A stretch of DNA of 64,000 nt from Macropodus opercularis (lineage: Eukaryota > Chordata > Actinopteri > Anabantiformes > Osphronemidae), in NCBI GenBank assembly GCA_030770545.1, contig CM061109.1, forward strand, positions 12,012,001 to 12,076,000. Reading direction: 5' to 3'. Under the pieces are notes generated by a model. That model was not told where the DNA came from, ran no database searches, and worked only from the letters and a program-made list of their open reading frames with translations. Shown here one piece after another: positions 12,801 through 26,400 of this stretch. The position numbers and the translations under genes were made by a program. The stretch's first letter is position 1. Each line of letters opens with the position of its first letter.

Positions 12801-12850
12801 ACAGCCCGAGACATAACCTGACAAAAGATGTTCAGACGGAGACAAAAGAG

Positions 12851-12890
<40 letters not shown>

Positions 12891-12891
12891 C

Positions 12892-12931
<40 letters not shown>

Positions 12932-12948
12932 ATACATAGATAGATAGT
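12851..12948. repeat. (GATA)n microsatellite, interrupted
   Basis: About 98 bp of GATA units with a few interruptions (gatacata and gataaatacata). It produces artefactual Ile-Tyr-Leu-Ser repeats on the minus strand. GATA tracts are common in fish genomes and are highly polymorphic. Confidence 0.97.
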
Positions 12949-13679
12949 AGTCTGTCATATAACTTCATAATCTTTTCAGTTAATTATTAGTGAGAAATTG
13001 TATTAGAGAGTAAAGTAATTCAACTTTGAAGTTGCCTCTCCAATGAAGAGAGGCGGATAATGTCATAAGTCATTCTTAAGTGTGGCACTGATGATAGAAA
13101 GTTGTTCTTGTGGGATGGGGTGGGGTGGCATACCTATGTAACATTCATATCTTTTGAATTATGAATCACAGTAAGGAAAACTCTGTGTTCTGAGCTGATG
13201 AATATTTAAAGGTCTGAGTATACAGATCATCATATTGACAAAGGGAGAATACTAATGTCTTTTTCCCAGAGTTTGATTAGAGGTTAAGCAAAATGCAAAC
13301 TGCATAATTTATTTTTATTCTTGCATTTTTGTACCTTTTGATTTGACTCTTCTTTGTCCGTTCCCTTCAAAGTGAAACACTGTATGAAGAACTTTGGAAA
13401 ATTGGGTTATTTCTTGGTCAGCTATAAAACAATGTTAAATGTATTTGACATTTTTATTTGACAAAATATGTTTCATGCAACATGAGTTCAAAACAAGTCT
13501 TCTCCCGAATCCATGCTCCGCTAATTGACACATAGACGCAGTAGTTCCCACTGTCCCCACTGACACAGACCATGTCTGCGTTCTATTAAATTCTATTAAA
13601 TCCAGTGCTGTATTTAACAGGTTTGGAGCCAGGGCAACGTTACACGCTTTGTATCATTCTAACTCCTCTCTCTGGTGGA

Positions 13680-14060
13680 ATGTGCTTATTTCAGAGGAGA
13701 AAGTGGAAGTGAGAGCCCATGCAGGTGAGAGTGTCTACCAGTGAGGAAATCAATATGATGTAAATTATTAAGAGCTCAGGAATGCATCTGACCCCTACTG
13801 TCTTGCAGCAGGCTGGGCTCTGAAGGCTGGCAGGTGGACGCGAGCTTGGACTTTCCCTCTAACACTCATTAGTGGCTGGGAGCCGGGGCTCCTTGTGAGT
13901 GGGAAGGCAGGGATCACAGCGGGGAAGTGATGGCCCAGGCCTCTCACATCCCGGCTCAGCCTTAGCTCTGGCTCTGCCAGCCTCTCCCTGGAAGCTCATT
14001 AGTAAGTGCACTGATGCATAAGAGCTAGTCATTAGCTGGGCTTTTTTTCCATCTTCATCT
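13680..14060. promoter_or_regulatory. candidate homeodomain-rich conserved element
   Basis: This block stands out from the AT-rich surroundings by balanced composition, lack of repeats and three copies of TCATTAG (13866-13872, 13996-14002, 14029-14035), a homeodomain-type core, within 170 bp. Such features are typical of deeply conserved developmental enhancers in gene deserts. I have no alignment, so conservation is inferred, not seen. Confidence 0.35.
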
Positions 14061-17000
14061 CTCTTTCCCCTGACACCATGTCTGATCCTGAAGACCGGTG
14101 GCAGTGCTGGTATAAAAGACGAGAACAGTCCACATTACCGCAGGTAGTCTAGATATATGGATATGAGACCGTGGTAGCCAGCAGAATTTTTGCTTTTATT
14201 TAGCGGGTGTGGGTGTGAGTTCTTCAAATGGAGTCCATCCATAGCCCTTCAAACCACAGAGTAAACATTAGCACTTGACCAGGACTTTGGCTGACTGCCC
14301 CTTTCTTCCTCCATGCTTGGTTTTGATCTGGGGTATTTGCTTTTGCTGCTGGCCAGATCCCCTCAGCACCTGATGGTTGCCCAGGCTCTGAGTAAATAAG
14401 AGCTGGGGCCCAGGCCTCTTCGGGGCTGCTGGGTAAATAAAGTCTCTGGTGTGTGTAGTGTGCCTGGCAGCAGGGTGAGCACTGGTGTGGAGACCTCCAG
14501 GGACCCCCCCTCCCTTTTTTATATCTAGCACTTTAATGCCGTTATCTTCTATCTCTTTAACTTTCTCTATTATGCCTCACAACCCACAAACCTCCCTCTC
14601 AGCAGGTGTGCTGATTGATGTTCGCTAGTGGGGCCCGTGAACCTGCTTCTAACACCCATGCATCCAATAGGACGGAATTAACTCCATCTAATGAAATGGG
14701 AAAAACTATTTCAGCTCTTGTCAAAACAATATCCAAGGTAATACACGTGTTCCTCCCTAAGATTTTTATTAGACGCTACTGGGATTCAAACATATAACGG
14801 AAGCCATCCCATAATCACAAACATCACGTAGAACAGAGCTCTCGCCTCTGAGGATCACTTTGGTATTTAGCAAGTCTGAAAATGTCAGACAGATAAATGA
14901 TGATGATAGCGGACGTAATAATGTAATTACTTTTTCAATTGTAATATTCCAAGGCTACAAACAAATGGATTTCATATACTACTGAAAGATTAAACAATTT
15001 AACACCTGATGTCTCCATGACTTATTAAAACAAGAACTAGCCAGTTGGGACCCAGACATATTATAGCACTTATTGCCTACATACTGTATTGTGCACCTCG
15101 TTGCTTTCCGCCACAGTAAATGATTATTGTTCAACAGCTGATATCTTTTCTGAATGTCTTCTCAGTAGAGGAGTAACAGATACGGTATGTAGTTACGTTT
15201 ACGTGCAATAGTGTCATTCAGTCGCTGTAACTAGGGATTTGCCTTTGTGAAAGTTTACTGAGTCAAATCTCATCAGCTTAATGTGATCTGGCGCTAGCCA
15301 TGCTGGATCCCCTTATGCCAATTAATCCAGGTTGTAACTCACAGACTCCTGCTGACCAATTCACATCTATTGTTGATAGTTTTTGGCTGCAGGAGCCTCA
15401 AATCTCCTTGTTAGAGCCAAAAACCACAAGAAACCCACCACCTCTTTCAGCCCCATCATATTGTCTGTTTATTGCCAGCAATTAGTAAAGCCAAGCAGCC
15501 TGAGAAATGACAAGATGGGGCATGGTTATTGCGATGCATGGGCGTTGTTGGCTCACTTGCAAGCTGAAAGTCTCAACAATGTTTGTTAACCCTAGGGGTC
15601 ATGACTGATTCACGAGCGCAGACAGAAAACAAGATTTATGTAGCACAAATCAATACGCAGTCAGACTTTTACTATTGCGGAGCAGCGATCCGGGCACTTC
15701 TCTCTATCAGTCCAACATGACACTAATGTGTTTTTATTCCTGTTTAACCCAGCCTGTGATGAATCTGCTGGCAGGCTAAGATGGAGACAATGAGAAGCAG
15801 GCTGACCTTGATTAGTTGGGGAACACATGGCAACATGCAGCGGCTGATGCAGTGGCATGTCATGGAGCGAATGGCCTATCAGTCTTCAAATTTTCCACTG
15901 GGGATTGTTTTCTCACTGTTTATCTTTTGTGAAAGAAATTAGCTGTTTGCGTCCCGGTTTTCTGACAGTGTTTCAAATGGAGCTGGGTGCTGATCCCACT
16001 CAGCGTTGTCTTAAGTAAATTAGAACGAATGCAGCTCCTCCACTCCTCCGCGCCGGGAACGTTAGCTAACCATTAACACTGCTTGTCAGCATAACACAAA
16101 AGGACGCACACCTGGCAGGACACCGGAGCTCCGCAGCAAAGTATTGTACAGTACGAGTCCTCATCTTACAACCTGGCAGGGCACTGACGCAAAATTAGTT
16201 TAATGTCCTCCCCACTAACCCCGTTAAACGGAGAAATTGGAAAGTGACGTGAGTGACGGGCAGCATTCTCTGAGCATTGACCAGTAAGGACAATAGAGCA
16301 GTCGAGCTTCCAAGTTCCATTTCAGAGGCTGCATTCCAATTGATTAGGGGGATCGTGAAACAAACGCTGGTGACAGAAAGGAGAGAGAAGGACCCAGGCC
16401 TCTGTTGGGCTCCGTGCCAGGTGTACAGTCATTCTCCGCTGCATCTCTCGCTCTCCAACACACATTAGTGACACATGAACACACCCACAATGTGACCACT
16501 GGGATAACTTAGCAGCTTTATCTCTCTCCGAGCGTTTTGCTTTGTTGCCTTGAATTTCAGAGCTACTGCAGAAAGCTTGTGAGCAAGGACTCTTCACATG
16601 GATAACCTCTTATTTAAAGGAACACAAATGGATTTTACAGTATTTCTATAAAAAAGGAGAAATATTCCTAGATTTGCATTACATTTAGTCCTTGACAACG
16701 AGGACTGAATTGTGCTTTAGTCAAGTACAGTTTTGAAGTACTTTTGTTCTGAGTTTCAAACTATTAATCTTCATATCAGTGTGTGTGGTACAGTGTGATT
16801 AAAGTGTGTGTGTGCACGTGTGTGTCTGTGTGTGTGCAAGGACTAGTGGGTAAATGTATCTGTGCCTATGTCTGGTCTTAGCAGCAGCCCTGTGTAAACC
16901 CCTGCTTGTCTTTATAGCGATGCTGACGACTGGACAAACAATCTTAGTCTGGAAAATGAAAGCATGTGCACAATTTGCATTTTAATGAGAAAGTGAGTAT

Positions 17001-17253
17001 TTTAAAACAAGCAGCTCTTACTGTACAGTGAAGCTACAGTACGGCTTAACATAGCACTGAAATATTTTACACATGTGCAGATCATTCATTATTACAGTTT
17101 AGAGGTTATTTGAAACTAATTTCAACACATTCAACATTTTATTGTAGTTTTATCGTGTTTAATTTATCGTGTTCTACGGTGTATACACCAAGCCACATGT
17201 AGCATCTCGCTCGTTCTAAATCCACTTTGATTGTGACACGTATGAGGGAACCC

Positions 17254-17284
17254 ATGCATAAAATTTATGCATAAAATTTATGCA
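17254..17284. repeat. tandem near-palindromic 13-mer (atgcataaaattt)
   Basis: About 2.4 head-to-tail copies of atgcataaaattt. Each copy with its neighbour forms the near-palindrome gcataaaatttatgc. Confidence 0.85.
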
Positions 17285-17640
17285 CGGCTGATGCAAAGTT
17301 CAGTAGGCCTGCGCCAAACAAAATGCTGTTCAATTAAAAGCATCCTATATAATAAAGGATATTTGTGTATATATAAAGTGACAGAAAAGCATGATGGCTC
17401 ATTCATGTCATGCCATGCAATTTAGTTAATGCATTCCCTCTTGGTCTTTAAAACACTGGCACATTCAAATATGCCATCATAATCTCTATGACAGAGGACA
17501 TTAATTATGTGCGTTGCCTGATCACTGTTTCTTCACAACATCTCTGATTAAAATTTCACACCTTGTAATGATGTGCTTTAGAGCTAACTTCAGAGCTAGA
17601 AGCTGTGAAATTTCCTAAGCAGTGAGTGGGGCTGCATTCC

Positions 17641-17645
<5 letters not shown>

Positions 17646-17698
<53 letters not shown>
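17646..17698. repeat. (CA)26 microsatellite
   Basis: An uninterrupted CA run of 53 bp. On the minus strand it gives an artefactual Cys-Val repeat peptide. Confidence 0.98.
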
Positions 17699-17700
<2 letters not shown>

Positions 17701-20700
17701 GGAACATATAATCCAAATCAAAGCTGCTAAGTGCTTGAGAAAAAGCTTTATTTACATGCAAATGACAATATATCTTAGCAACTTGTTCATTAAAATATTG
17801 TGCAAATGAGGGAGTAACAAAGCAGTAACTTCTCTCCTGATATGTGGGTTCAAATTTCATATTTTGGAAGTTTAATTAAGCAATAGATTATATTTTGAAA
17901 GGAGTGTTCACTTTAATGAATCCCCAGGGACGGCAGATAAACACTGCAACACTATCAAAACATTCATCTCTTTAATGGATGTGAAAATTAGAGATATAAA
18001 TGGCTCTAAGCCTTTATTTTCAGTGCTCGTGGGAATATTTGCCGGATGAAGACGACACTTACGTAACCTACATTATACATACGCTTTCATTTTTGAAAAC
18101 GGCATGAACAGTATGTGACCATTTCCAAGGACAAACCTTTAGCTGCTGCACCTGTCAAAAATGGAAGCGAGTCGGCTTTTGTGTTTGTTTTTCAACCTAA
18201 TTCCATATACATCGGAATCTGCTCTCCAACCTGCCACCGTCTCTCATTCTTCTGTTTGGGTGAGCTCTTGTTTGACCAGCGAGCATAGCGTGAGAGGGAG
18301 CCGCTGGTCGCTTTCGCGCTCACAATAAGACGTTTGTCTGAGTGTGGCTTTATATTCTGCAATCCCGAAACAGTGCAGAGTCAGTGAACCCTGGTACATT
18401 GTGTGATGGAGGAGTGCTACGTGCCCAACATTCACCCCTGCAAGGCCGCCTGTTGTTTATCCCTGTAATGTCCATTTTATTGGGAATCTCAGCGAGCCTT
18501 CACACTACCTGCTGTGCTCAGCAGTGTGGAGAAGCCGGGGCCAGTAGAGTGGTGGTCAGTGCCTGTCAATCACAATCACAAGGATCAGTTAGCAGCCAGA
18601 AGTCTGACAAGCCATACCCAGATGTTGTCTGTCTTCCATCGCCTCATGTTCTACTTCTAACCACAGGCTGTCTTTCTTCCATTACTTGTTGTTCAAGCTC
18701 TCTGCCTGTCTACCACAAACAAATGACGGCAGGCGCTTATGGTAATTTTATTTGGTGTTTTGGTTGAATTCATGGTTCACACGTAGGGAAAGTCTTGCTT
18801 TGGAAGAATAATGGTTGTTTTCAGCCTCATGTGAGCCTGTTTCTGTTCATGCTGGAGTCTTGGGGAGGAGAGCAGTCAGAGGTGAGGAGAGGGGAACACC
18901 ACAATATAGTCTAGCCGCTGGAAAACAAACACAAAACATTGATTATATCATCTTTACAGACACCCAAAGCTCACCGTGGCTGATGTTTACCTGACACGAA
19001 GTAAACAGCGCGTTGGACTGGAGACTTCTACTCTGCATTTCATTTGCCGCCGTGCCCTCGGTATACGTACGTCTGTGACCTGTTCCCGCCCCTAATTTCC
19101 CCCATCGCATTCAGAGCAGAGCTGCCAACGGTCAGCTTCATTACAGCCAATATCTTAAATCACCTCTCATGTGTTTCCCACCAGTTTGGAGCTTGGTCTC
19201 CTCTGAATCGCAGTCATTTAAATGTTCCTGTGCTGATTGAAGGTGCAGGTGGTAATACATTAAGGGACTGAGACAACCAGTGGCACAGTGCTGAAAGACC
19301 TTTATCCATTTGCACTAAGTTTCCTCTCACATTCGGAGGCATGACGGTCTAATTAGGCCAATGGTTTTGACTGTGACCATATTCATATGGGACAGCTCAC
19401 TTTAAGTTGTACAACAAGGTGATTCTACATCATATATCCTCCACCAGGCCAATAGATTATGACACGGTCTAGGGAATTTCAAGAAGAAATTGTAGATTAA
19501 TGAAAGCAGAGAATGGCTGCAGAGAAGAATTGCGTCAGGTTATTGCTCTTTTTCTCTCCATCTTTTAAGTAAAGGAGTCTCAGACCCCTTGAGAGGAGAA
19601 GATTTCTGAGGTGTAAAATACGACTGATTATGCCTTTTTAGATCTGTGCCGGGACAAATAAAGATGTGAACATTACATAACCAGAACGTGTGTTTACAGA
19701 TTTGTAAACAGTGTCGTGATAAACGCCGGGTTACAGTGCTGCGCGTCCAATCAAAGGCTTCCATTCATTCTTGTACAAACAACGTGTCTCTGTTTTTGAA
19801 CCACACCGAGATCCCGGTGCTGTATGTCTCTGTCTTCTCTTCCTGATGAGCTCTTCTAGCAGATAAAAGCTTCAGAAAGCCCTTGGTCCATTTCCATTCT
19901 AGCTTCCAGCAGTGTGAGTGGTGTGACAGCCTCTTGGGGCAAAGGGATTATTGAGATCAGGCCTCCTCCAGCTCTATGCCTCTGGCCCAGCCAGCCAAGC
20001 CAACCTAGCCAGTTCCTCAAGCCCCCTGGTGCCTTGCAGAGCAGCCCACTAGGCACACAGAGAGCAAAGAGGCACCAGGGACCCCTCTAATTGTCTATGC
20101 TTTGGGCAGCTTTCTGGCAAGCCAGCATGAAGAAGGCCCCCAGTCCCAAGGCTGTCCCACTGCTCCCCACTCAGCCCTTACTCAGAGATTCTGAGGACGA
20201 TAGAGCTGCTTTGAGGCTTTTGGTTTCTGAGGGCATCCCACAGTACAGCTGAAAAAGTCTGCATCCAACTTGGTCAGTGGTGGTTTCACAACCGGGTCAG
20301 ATGCTAAACTGCTTAAATGAGATTTGTGGTGTGAACACGTCACTTGTTGTTTCTTTGGTGTTTCTCTAAAGGTCTAGAGAAAATATTTATTTTTTATTAA
20401 TATTAATATAACTACGATCTATGTTAATGTTTATACTGATGTTTCTTTAATATATTACGCATGTAATGTAAGTGTCAGCATCATATTGTCATTAAAAAGG
20501 AATCAACACAGAAATATTATTTTTGGTTGACGTTACAAAATATATTAGCCATTAGTTTTTAAATGTTGTGTAGCATATGTATCTGCATGCTACTGTACAC
20601 TGCATGTAACATAACTGTAATAGGAGGAACACGGTCTAAACTATATTATAGATTAAAAGCAGTCAAAAACATGTGCTCATGCATATTTACACGCTCTCTA

Positions 20701-23320
20701 CATGTACTGCTGTTAGAATAAGGGAGGTCTTAGCTGCTGGAAAACGGATGAGGACTGACAAGGCCACTAACACAAAGGAAGGGTCGGCCTTTAGTTTCCT
20801 ATTTTGGGGGAGGGGAGGTAAATGACGCTGTACAACCACGGTAATAATCATCACACAATTACTAGGATTCTTGTTCGTTTCTGTTGAGTATTTTATGCTC
20901 ATTTTGCTGATCTAACAGCAGCTATACAGCGGAAAATGACACTTCTATTACCTCTCACTGCTGCAGTACATATGCCAAAGAAAAGGTTTTTTAATCACGG
21001 ACAAGGACGTCAGGGAGCAGAGCAAGTCAGTAGTGAAGCGATGCTGGGAATCAGTTACAGCTTTCTAGCTGCATGATCAACCAAACCAAACTACAGGCAA
21101 TTATGAGGCACAACAACATTTAGGTATGCATGCTATTACCAGGATTGACAAAACATTACAATTACTGTGCATGTATTAGCAACTCATTAGCAACATACAT
21201 ATTGTACAATTTCCTCAGCCATTTAATTAAAGTGATTCCATCATTCACACCTCCCCCTTTTTAATTCTAATCATAAAAACACCAATTAGCTGACACATTC
21301 CACATCAGAAACATACTGACGTGTGGACCAGCTACTGTACCGGAGACACCGGATACTGTGCAGGGAGATCATTATTATTGCGCTGGATGATTCATTATTA
21401 CTTCAACTTTTCATTTTGTCCACATGTATTTTGAGAATGTGGGTAAGATGCCACTGCTACAGTATTTTAGTTTTTGTCCTTCTTCGCCGAATATGTGAAA
21501 CAAGAGCAAATATGCTCACACTGTGCAACTACTGAGTTGAAGTTGTGAGCTCTGTGAGTAGGTATTTAAGCATGCTGGTCATGCAAAGGATAGCTAGACA
21601 ATAGACCCCAACTGAACTGTGACAGGGTAATTACTATGCACACATAATAAAATTCTCTTTACATAGGTCACTCAGAAAGTGTAATTAAAAAAGCGTTATA
21701 GATTATTTTTATTGAAGCAATTAAACCAAAAAGCAAAAAGTAATTAAGTGTGGAGGTAATAATAGTGTTGGTCAACAGCATTTGTTTTGAGAGAGGAATT
21801 TGTCAGCCTCACCTCTCTAATGCAGCACAGACATGCTTTAATTTACACTCCAGGATTTTATTATGTTAAACTGCTTTTTTACTGTGTAACAATTATGTTT
21901 ATAATGCCAAAAACTGAGCATGATTTAATGAAATCATTATCACGAGTGATAATTTGGACTAGATGTTAGATGAAAATTACCGTCTACATTGCTCCTATGT
22001 CCAGAATTAATGAATCGTTACTATTCATACTACTGGTTTATAATTATGTTAAATTGGCCGTCTTATCAGCAGTCAAAGACTTGGGATTATCAGCGTCTTG
22101 ACTGTGTGGACTGCGTTAAATTCCATGAGGATATACGCCTGTCCCCTGCACAAAGAAAAAAGAAAGATAATATTGGGAGGTTAAACTCCACAATTTTCTC
22201 TTAAAAGATGCGAGGAGAGCTAGCGCACAAATGTGCTCCTGCTTTATGAGGCAAATCAGACTGACGGGTCTGTGAGGCATTAACATCCACTTGACTTTGA
22301 GTGCAGCCGATTTTACAAGCCAACACATACATGTAGCTGACACATCAACTGTGTTGATCTCCGCAATTGTGTCAGGTAACCGAATTCAGATGATATGTTA
22401 ATGTGAAGGCTAAATGTAGCCCTAGTTTGCACACGGGCCACTTGAATTTCAGAATCGTATTATGATTCAGATTTCACATGTCTTAAAATGTAATAATCTA
22501 CGTGTCAGGTAGGAAAAAAAGCCATCATTTCATACAATAAGGTCACAGTTAATATAGTAAAAAGAAGGAAGATAAATTGCATTGTAAGTCACATTTTTCT
22601 TTATAGAACATGTCACTGATTAACATAAATTAGCAGAAAGCGAAATAGAAAGAAGAAAAGAAAGAAAGAAAGTCTTGGTGAACAGAGACTTGTCCCGTCC
22701 ACTGTAACCATCTGTCAGATACTGTATGAAGGATCTCAAGCTTTAAGTCTATGAGCCCCCCCCCCAATAAAAAAAACAAAACAAAACACCCACCATCAAG
22801 CAGGGGAAGATGAAAGTCAAAGGGATGATTTTTGCGAGACATTTGTAGCACAGTAGTTTTGATTTGACACCAACTTTCCCTTTGTTTCATCTGCTGTCAT
22901 GGGGGATGCGAACAGCAGAGGGCAGCTTGAATACATAAATACCAACTAGCAGGGTGAATCTTTCAGTCATCAACTGCATGCGCTCATTTACATCCCCGGG
23001 TTCCCAGCACACCGCCTCGCTCCTGTCTGACAGCCTGCTGGAGCACGGAGAGCTGGGGACTGTGATCAGCATCAACCCTATCACAGCGCAGGGGACACAA
23101 AGTGGAGGAAGCGGGGAATAAAGAGGACGTCGGTGACAGGTAATTGACCAACAGCAGCCCAATAGCAGGTAATGTTATGAAAACCCCGTGTCAGTTTGTA
23201 AGTCACATAAAACCTGGCTCTCCTCTGGCTTTTCCCCTCAGTCCACGCAGGCTGCAACGAGAGGCGCAGCTCAAAGACAACACTTTGTGCTGTTTTATTG
23301 TTAAACCCGTGTTCTGCCAT
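17699..23320. other. intergenic DNA, no gene seen
   Basis: No exon or RNA gene could be supported. Visible content: a GC-richer repeat-free block at about 19850-20260 (listed separately), AT-rich stretches around 20380-20700, a GAAA-type run near 22650-22671, and a C-run followed by aaaacaaaac at about 22757-22788. The open frames around 18342-18767 and 22600-23300 have no domain I recognise. Confidence 0.55.
19850..20260. promoter_or_regulatory. GC-richer block, candidate conserved element
   Basis: A repeat-poor block rich in CCAGCC, GCC and AGCC words inside AT-rich intergenic DNA, for example the cluster around 19981-20060. Composition and complexity resemble conserved noncoding elements. 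Several short frames cross it but none has a splice context or family motif. Function is inferred only. Confidence 0.28.
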
Positions 23321-23324
23321 TGTC

Positions 23325-23425
23325 TGCCCTCCCTCCCGAGCTCCATCTCTCCCTCCCCCCCTCCCTCTCTTAGTTTGCCCCTCTCTCTAACCCCCCTCCT
23401 CTCTCTCTCTCTCTCTCTCTCTTTC
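23325..23425. repeat. polypyrimidine tract ending in (TC)n
   Basis: About 100 bp that is almost entirely pyrimidine on the plus strand: CCCTCCCTCC-type runs, then a pure TC run at about 23399-23423. Purine/pyrimidine asymmetry of this length can adopt triplex (H-DNA) structures. Confidence 0.85.
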
Positions 23426-26400
23426 ACTGTGGCTCAAGATGAATCTGCCAGCATGTGCCCATGCTCTTCATCACTGTCAGGTGCCCCATGGTGGTCCTCC
23501 TCCTCTCTCTCAAACTGGGCACCAACCGCTGGCTGGAATTATTCCTCACCTCCAAAACTCTCCCCACTGTTTCTAAATAAATGTGACTGTAGTAACCGAG
23601 GAGTGTTGCTCATCCATCTTTACCATGTGGTGTGGGCAGAATGCAGTGTTTACTGAACAAGACAGAGAGCCTAATAAGCCACACAGTCAGGGCAGACACA
23701 AAGAATAGAATGTAACATCATGCATTAGATTCGATTTCTGTCCTTTACTGTGACAATGTATTCGGCCCTGTAATCTGAGGAAATTATATTTGATGCTGAG
23801 ATTCACTAAATTGTCAGAATTAACGACTTTAATATTCCCAGCGAACACAAAGAATGGTACTACAAAGTGAAGTTTCGTTAGCAGCCTGTTGATAGGCTGC
23901 TATTGTTTTACTGGACGCACCAATAAATGCTGACGTCACGTTTGTAACGAAGGCTCCTCGTCAGCGGAGGGTTTGTGAGTGACAGTAATGCAGGGCGCCG
24001 GTTCCTCGATTCCAGATAAACCACTAGACGATCTCTAGCCTTGGAGACACCTACACGTGGTATATCAAGCTGCCCGCTGCTCCTGATGAACAAGGTGTGC
24101 AGCGATTTCCTCCCTCTGTGTCAGTTATCAGCAGACAATTACAGTGGATGCATTAATTTGTTTTTCTTTGAGGTAATTAAGCTCTTCTGCATGAGTGATG
24201 CTGTCCTTGTTGTCCCCTGGCTTCATGCAAATGATATTTTCTTCCAGCCCCTTTGTTGCGTTTTTCTGAAATGCCTTTCGTGCACATTCCATCATATGTT
24301 GCGATAACACGCACAACCCTAAGTTAAATAGTTTTATTTCCATTTTTGGATGAAACATATCGGGCGCAGAGGTTGCGAGTCACTTAAATAAGGAAAGCAC
24401 CTGCGATGCAACTTGATTAGCAGCTAAATCAAATGACCTGCAACACCAGACCTTTGGTTGATCTCTGGTGAAACACAACAGGCAGGATTCTTCCCCTCCC
24501 TCGTCAGTGTGAATCTCATTCCTCAACACAAATATGCTCTTATTAAGTTCCCCAAGTTCAATTTGAAATGGGTTTGTAATTAACAAGTAAGCCAAGCTTT
24601 AAAATGTCACATTTATTGTATTTTCATATCTCTGAAATTCAGTCCTGAAACAGAATGATGTGTATTTTATAGCAGTTATGATAAGAGGCTTACACAGTCA
24701 AAATCTCAATATAGATCATTTGACAAACGTCTTTGGTGGCCGCTTGTTAAATTGGTTTCACCCGCACATTTGGGCCTTATTTAAAAGCTATCTTTGAATA
24801 ATGGTAAGCAGTTTAGCTTCTCTGAAAAGAGGCGGGTGATGCAATTGAACTCCATTTCACTCTGTTTTGTTTAATCTATAACACTGTAGGTTTTTGCAGC
24901 CTTTTCTCACAGAATTCATAGCTTCTATATTCCAGCATAGATTAATACAGCTTAGGCATACCTATCGTGAATTTAAGTCAGTCTAATACTCCTCGTTTCA
25001 TATCAAGGGCACAAGAACATAATTATCTGATCATTCCTTGCATTCATTACTTTAATGAATCAAATATGAATGAGTGTTCCTCTTGAAAAAAAATCCATTA
25101 CCATAAACATTAATATTAATGTCATTATGTGGCGATGCTGAGGTAAAATATCGACTAATGTGTTTCGATAAACCAGTGTTTGCGAAAAAGAAACAAAAAT
25201 ACTCTTTGTAATTTAAATATGCAATTTTGGGAACAACAGTTGTTACAGTGATTGTGGAAAACTAATTTCTTTTTGCAAAAGCAAAACATGTTCCACTAAT
25301 CATAATTAACATGCTTACAATTTGCAGTCTGTCACTGAGTTGCAGGCAGGTAAGGCATTGTGGATGTTTTTGCTCCTCTCAGTCACATCTGTTTGGAATA
25401 ACAATGTGCATCTGTTGAAAATCACTGCATTTAAAGCTGCATTTTACTCTGGACACGGGAGTTTTTGGCAAACGACACAACACATGTCAGTGATAAAAAA
25501 ATCATGAACAAAAAGTGTACTTGGTATTACACTGAGAGGATAATACTTGGAACTGCGATTTCAACACACAGTGGCTGCACTTTGTGCAGCCCATCATAGA
25601 GGAAACACGCCCAGGCACATTTCTCAACAACGTGCCCCAAATATTTTGAAAAGCTGTTGCATGGTTCCTTTTTTTTGGTACCAAATGCATGAACAAGCTG
25701 GTTGTGTTTTAGCCCTACTGAAACCTCGGCTGTCAACAGAACTCCCGTCAGAAGCAGCGGTACCATCCAGTGCCTAGAGCGTCTGGCTCTGTCCTCTTCT
25801 TCAGCCAAAGCGCTCTCTGGCAGCTGCACGCATGCACACTGGCCGAGGTCAAAGCTGTCACTTCAGAGGGCACTGTCAAATCTCAGCCAGCGCTGCATGA
25901 TGTGGGAGTGCTCCCTACAATCACCCAGATGTTTCCAATCAGCTGGGCTTCTCTTATCCTCCTCACCCGCTTTTGGCACCGCCTGGATTTGTGCTACCAT
26001 CAACCGCTGGAAAAATTTCATGAAATGTGAATGAGAAAATCTGATTAAATGAAACCTGTACTGACATTTTCAGTGATAATTTGCTTTTGTCCCCCCTGTG
26101 GCTTATCACCTTAATTCCTGGCACATTGTAATTTCTTTTGAAAGAATCATAAAGTGCTAAAATAATTAAATAATATGGGTAAAGACAATGAGCTGTTGTT
26201 TATGAGCAAGTGTTGACTGTGCTGTAGGAGTGAATTTTAATATGAATTTGAATATTCCAGCCTACTTCATAGTGTGTATTTGTTTATAACTGAATTGATG
26301 TATTTTCCACTAGAATGACTTATGCAGTCATTGATTATGACAAAGCTCTTCGCAGAATATGATCTCAATATAATAGGTGTGTTAAAATTACATGTGTGGG

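Larger units (their letters stand above)
7861..12850. other. kcnh7 upstream intergenic DNA, no gene seen
   Basis: No coding exon or RNA gene could be supported here. It holds simple-sequence tracts (CAG at 9728, TC at 9817, AAAT-type at about 10050-10070), a 21-bp perfect hairpin at 8856-8876, and two CACGTG E-boxes (near 11990 and 12068) in a slightly GC-richer patch at about 11960-12080. The rest is AT-rich and featureless to my eye. Confidence 0.6.
12949..17645. other. intergenic DNA with a candidate enhancer block
   Basis: No gene could be supported. The notable part is a GC-richer, low-repeat block at about 13680-14060 (listed separately). There is also a GT-rich patch at about 16803-16838 and a 13-bp tandem repeat at 17254-17284. 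Four ATGCAAAT-type octamers fall between 12300 and 17760. The short open frames show no family resemblance. Confidence 0.55.

Noticed and set aside
12720..12968. Ile-Tyr-Leu-Ser repeat proteins on the minus strand
   Set aside because: Translation of the GATA microsatellite.
17840..17855. tRNA or SINE B-box-like ggttcaaat
   Set aside because: No matching A box or cloverleaf upstream, and no SINE tail.
17615..17860. Cys-Val repeat protein
   Set aside because: Translation of the CA microsatellite.
23144..23656. 170-residue open frame rich in Ser/Pro/Leu
   Set aside because: It runs through the polypyrimidine/TC tract; its length comes from stop-poor low-complexity DNA, with no domain or splice evidence.
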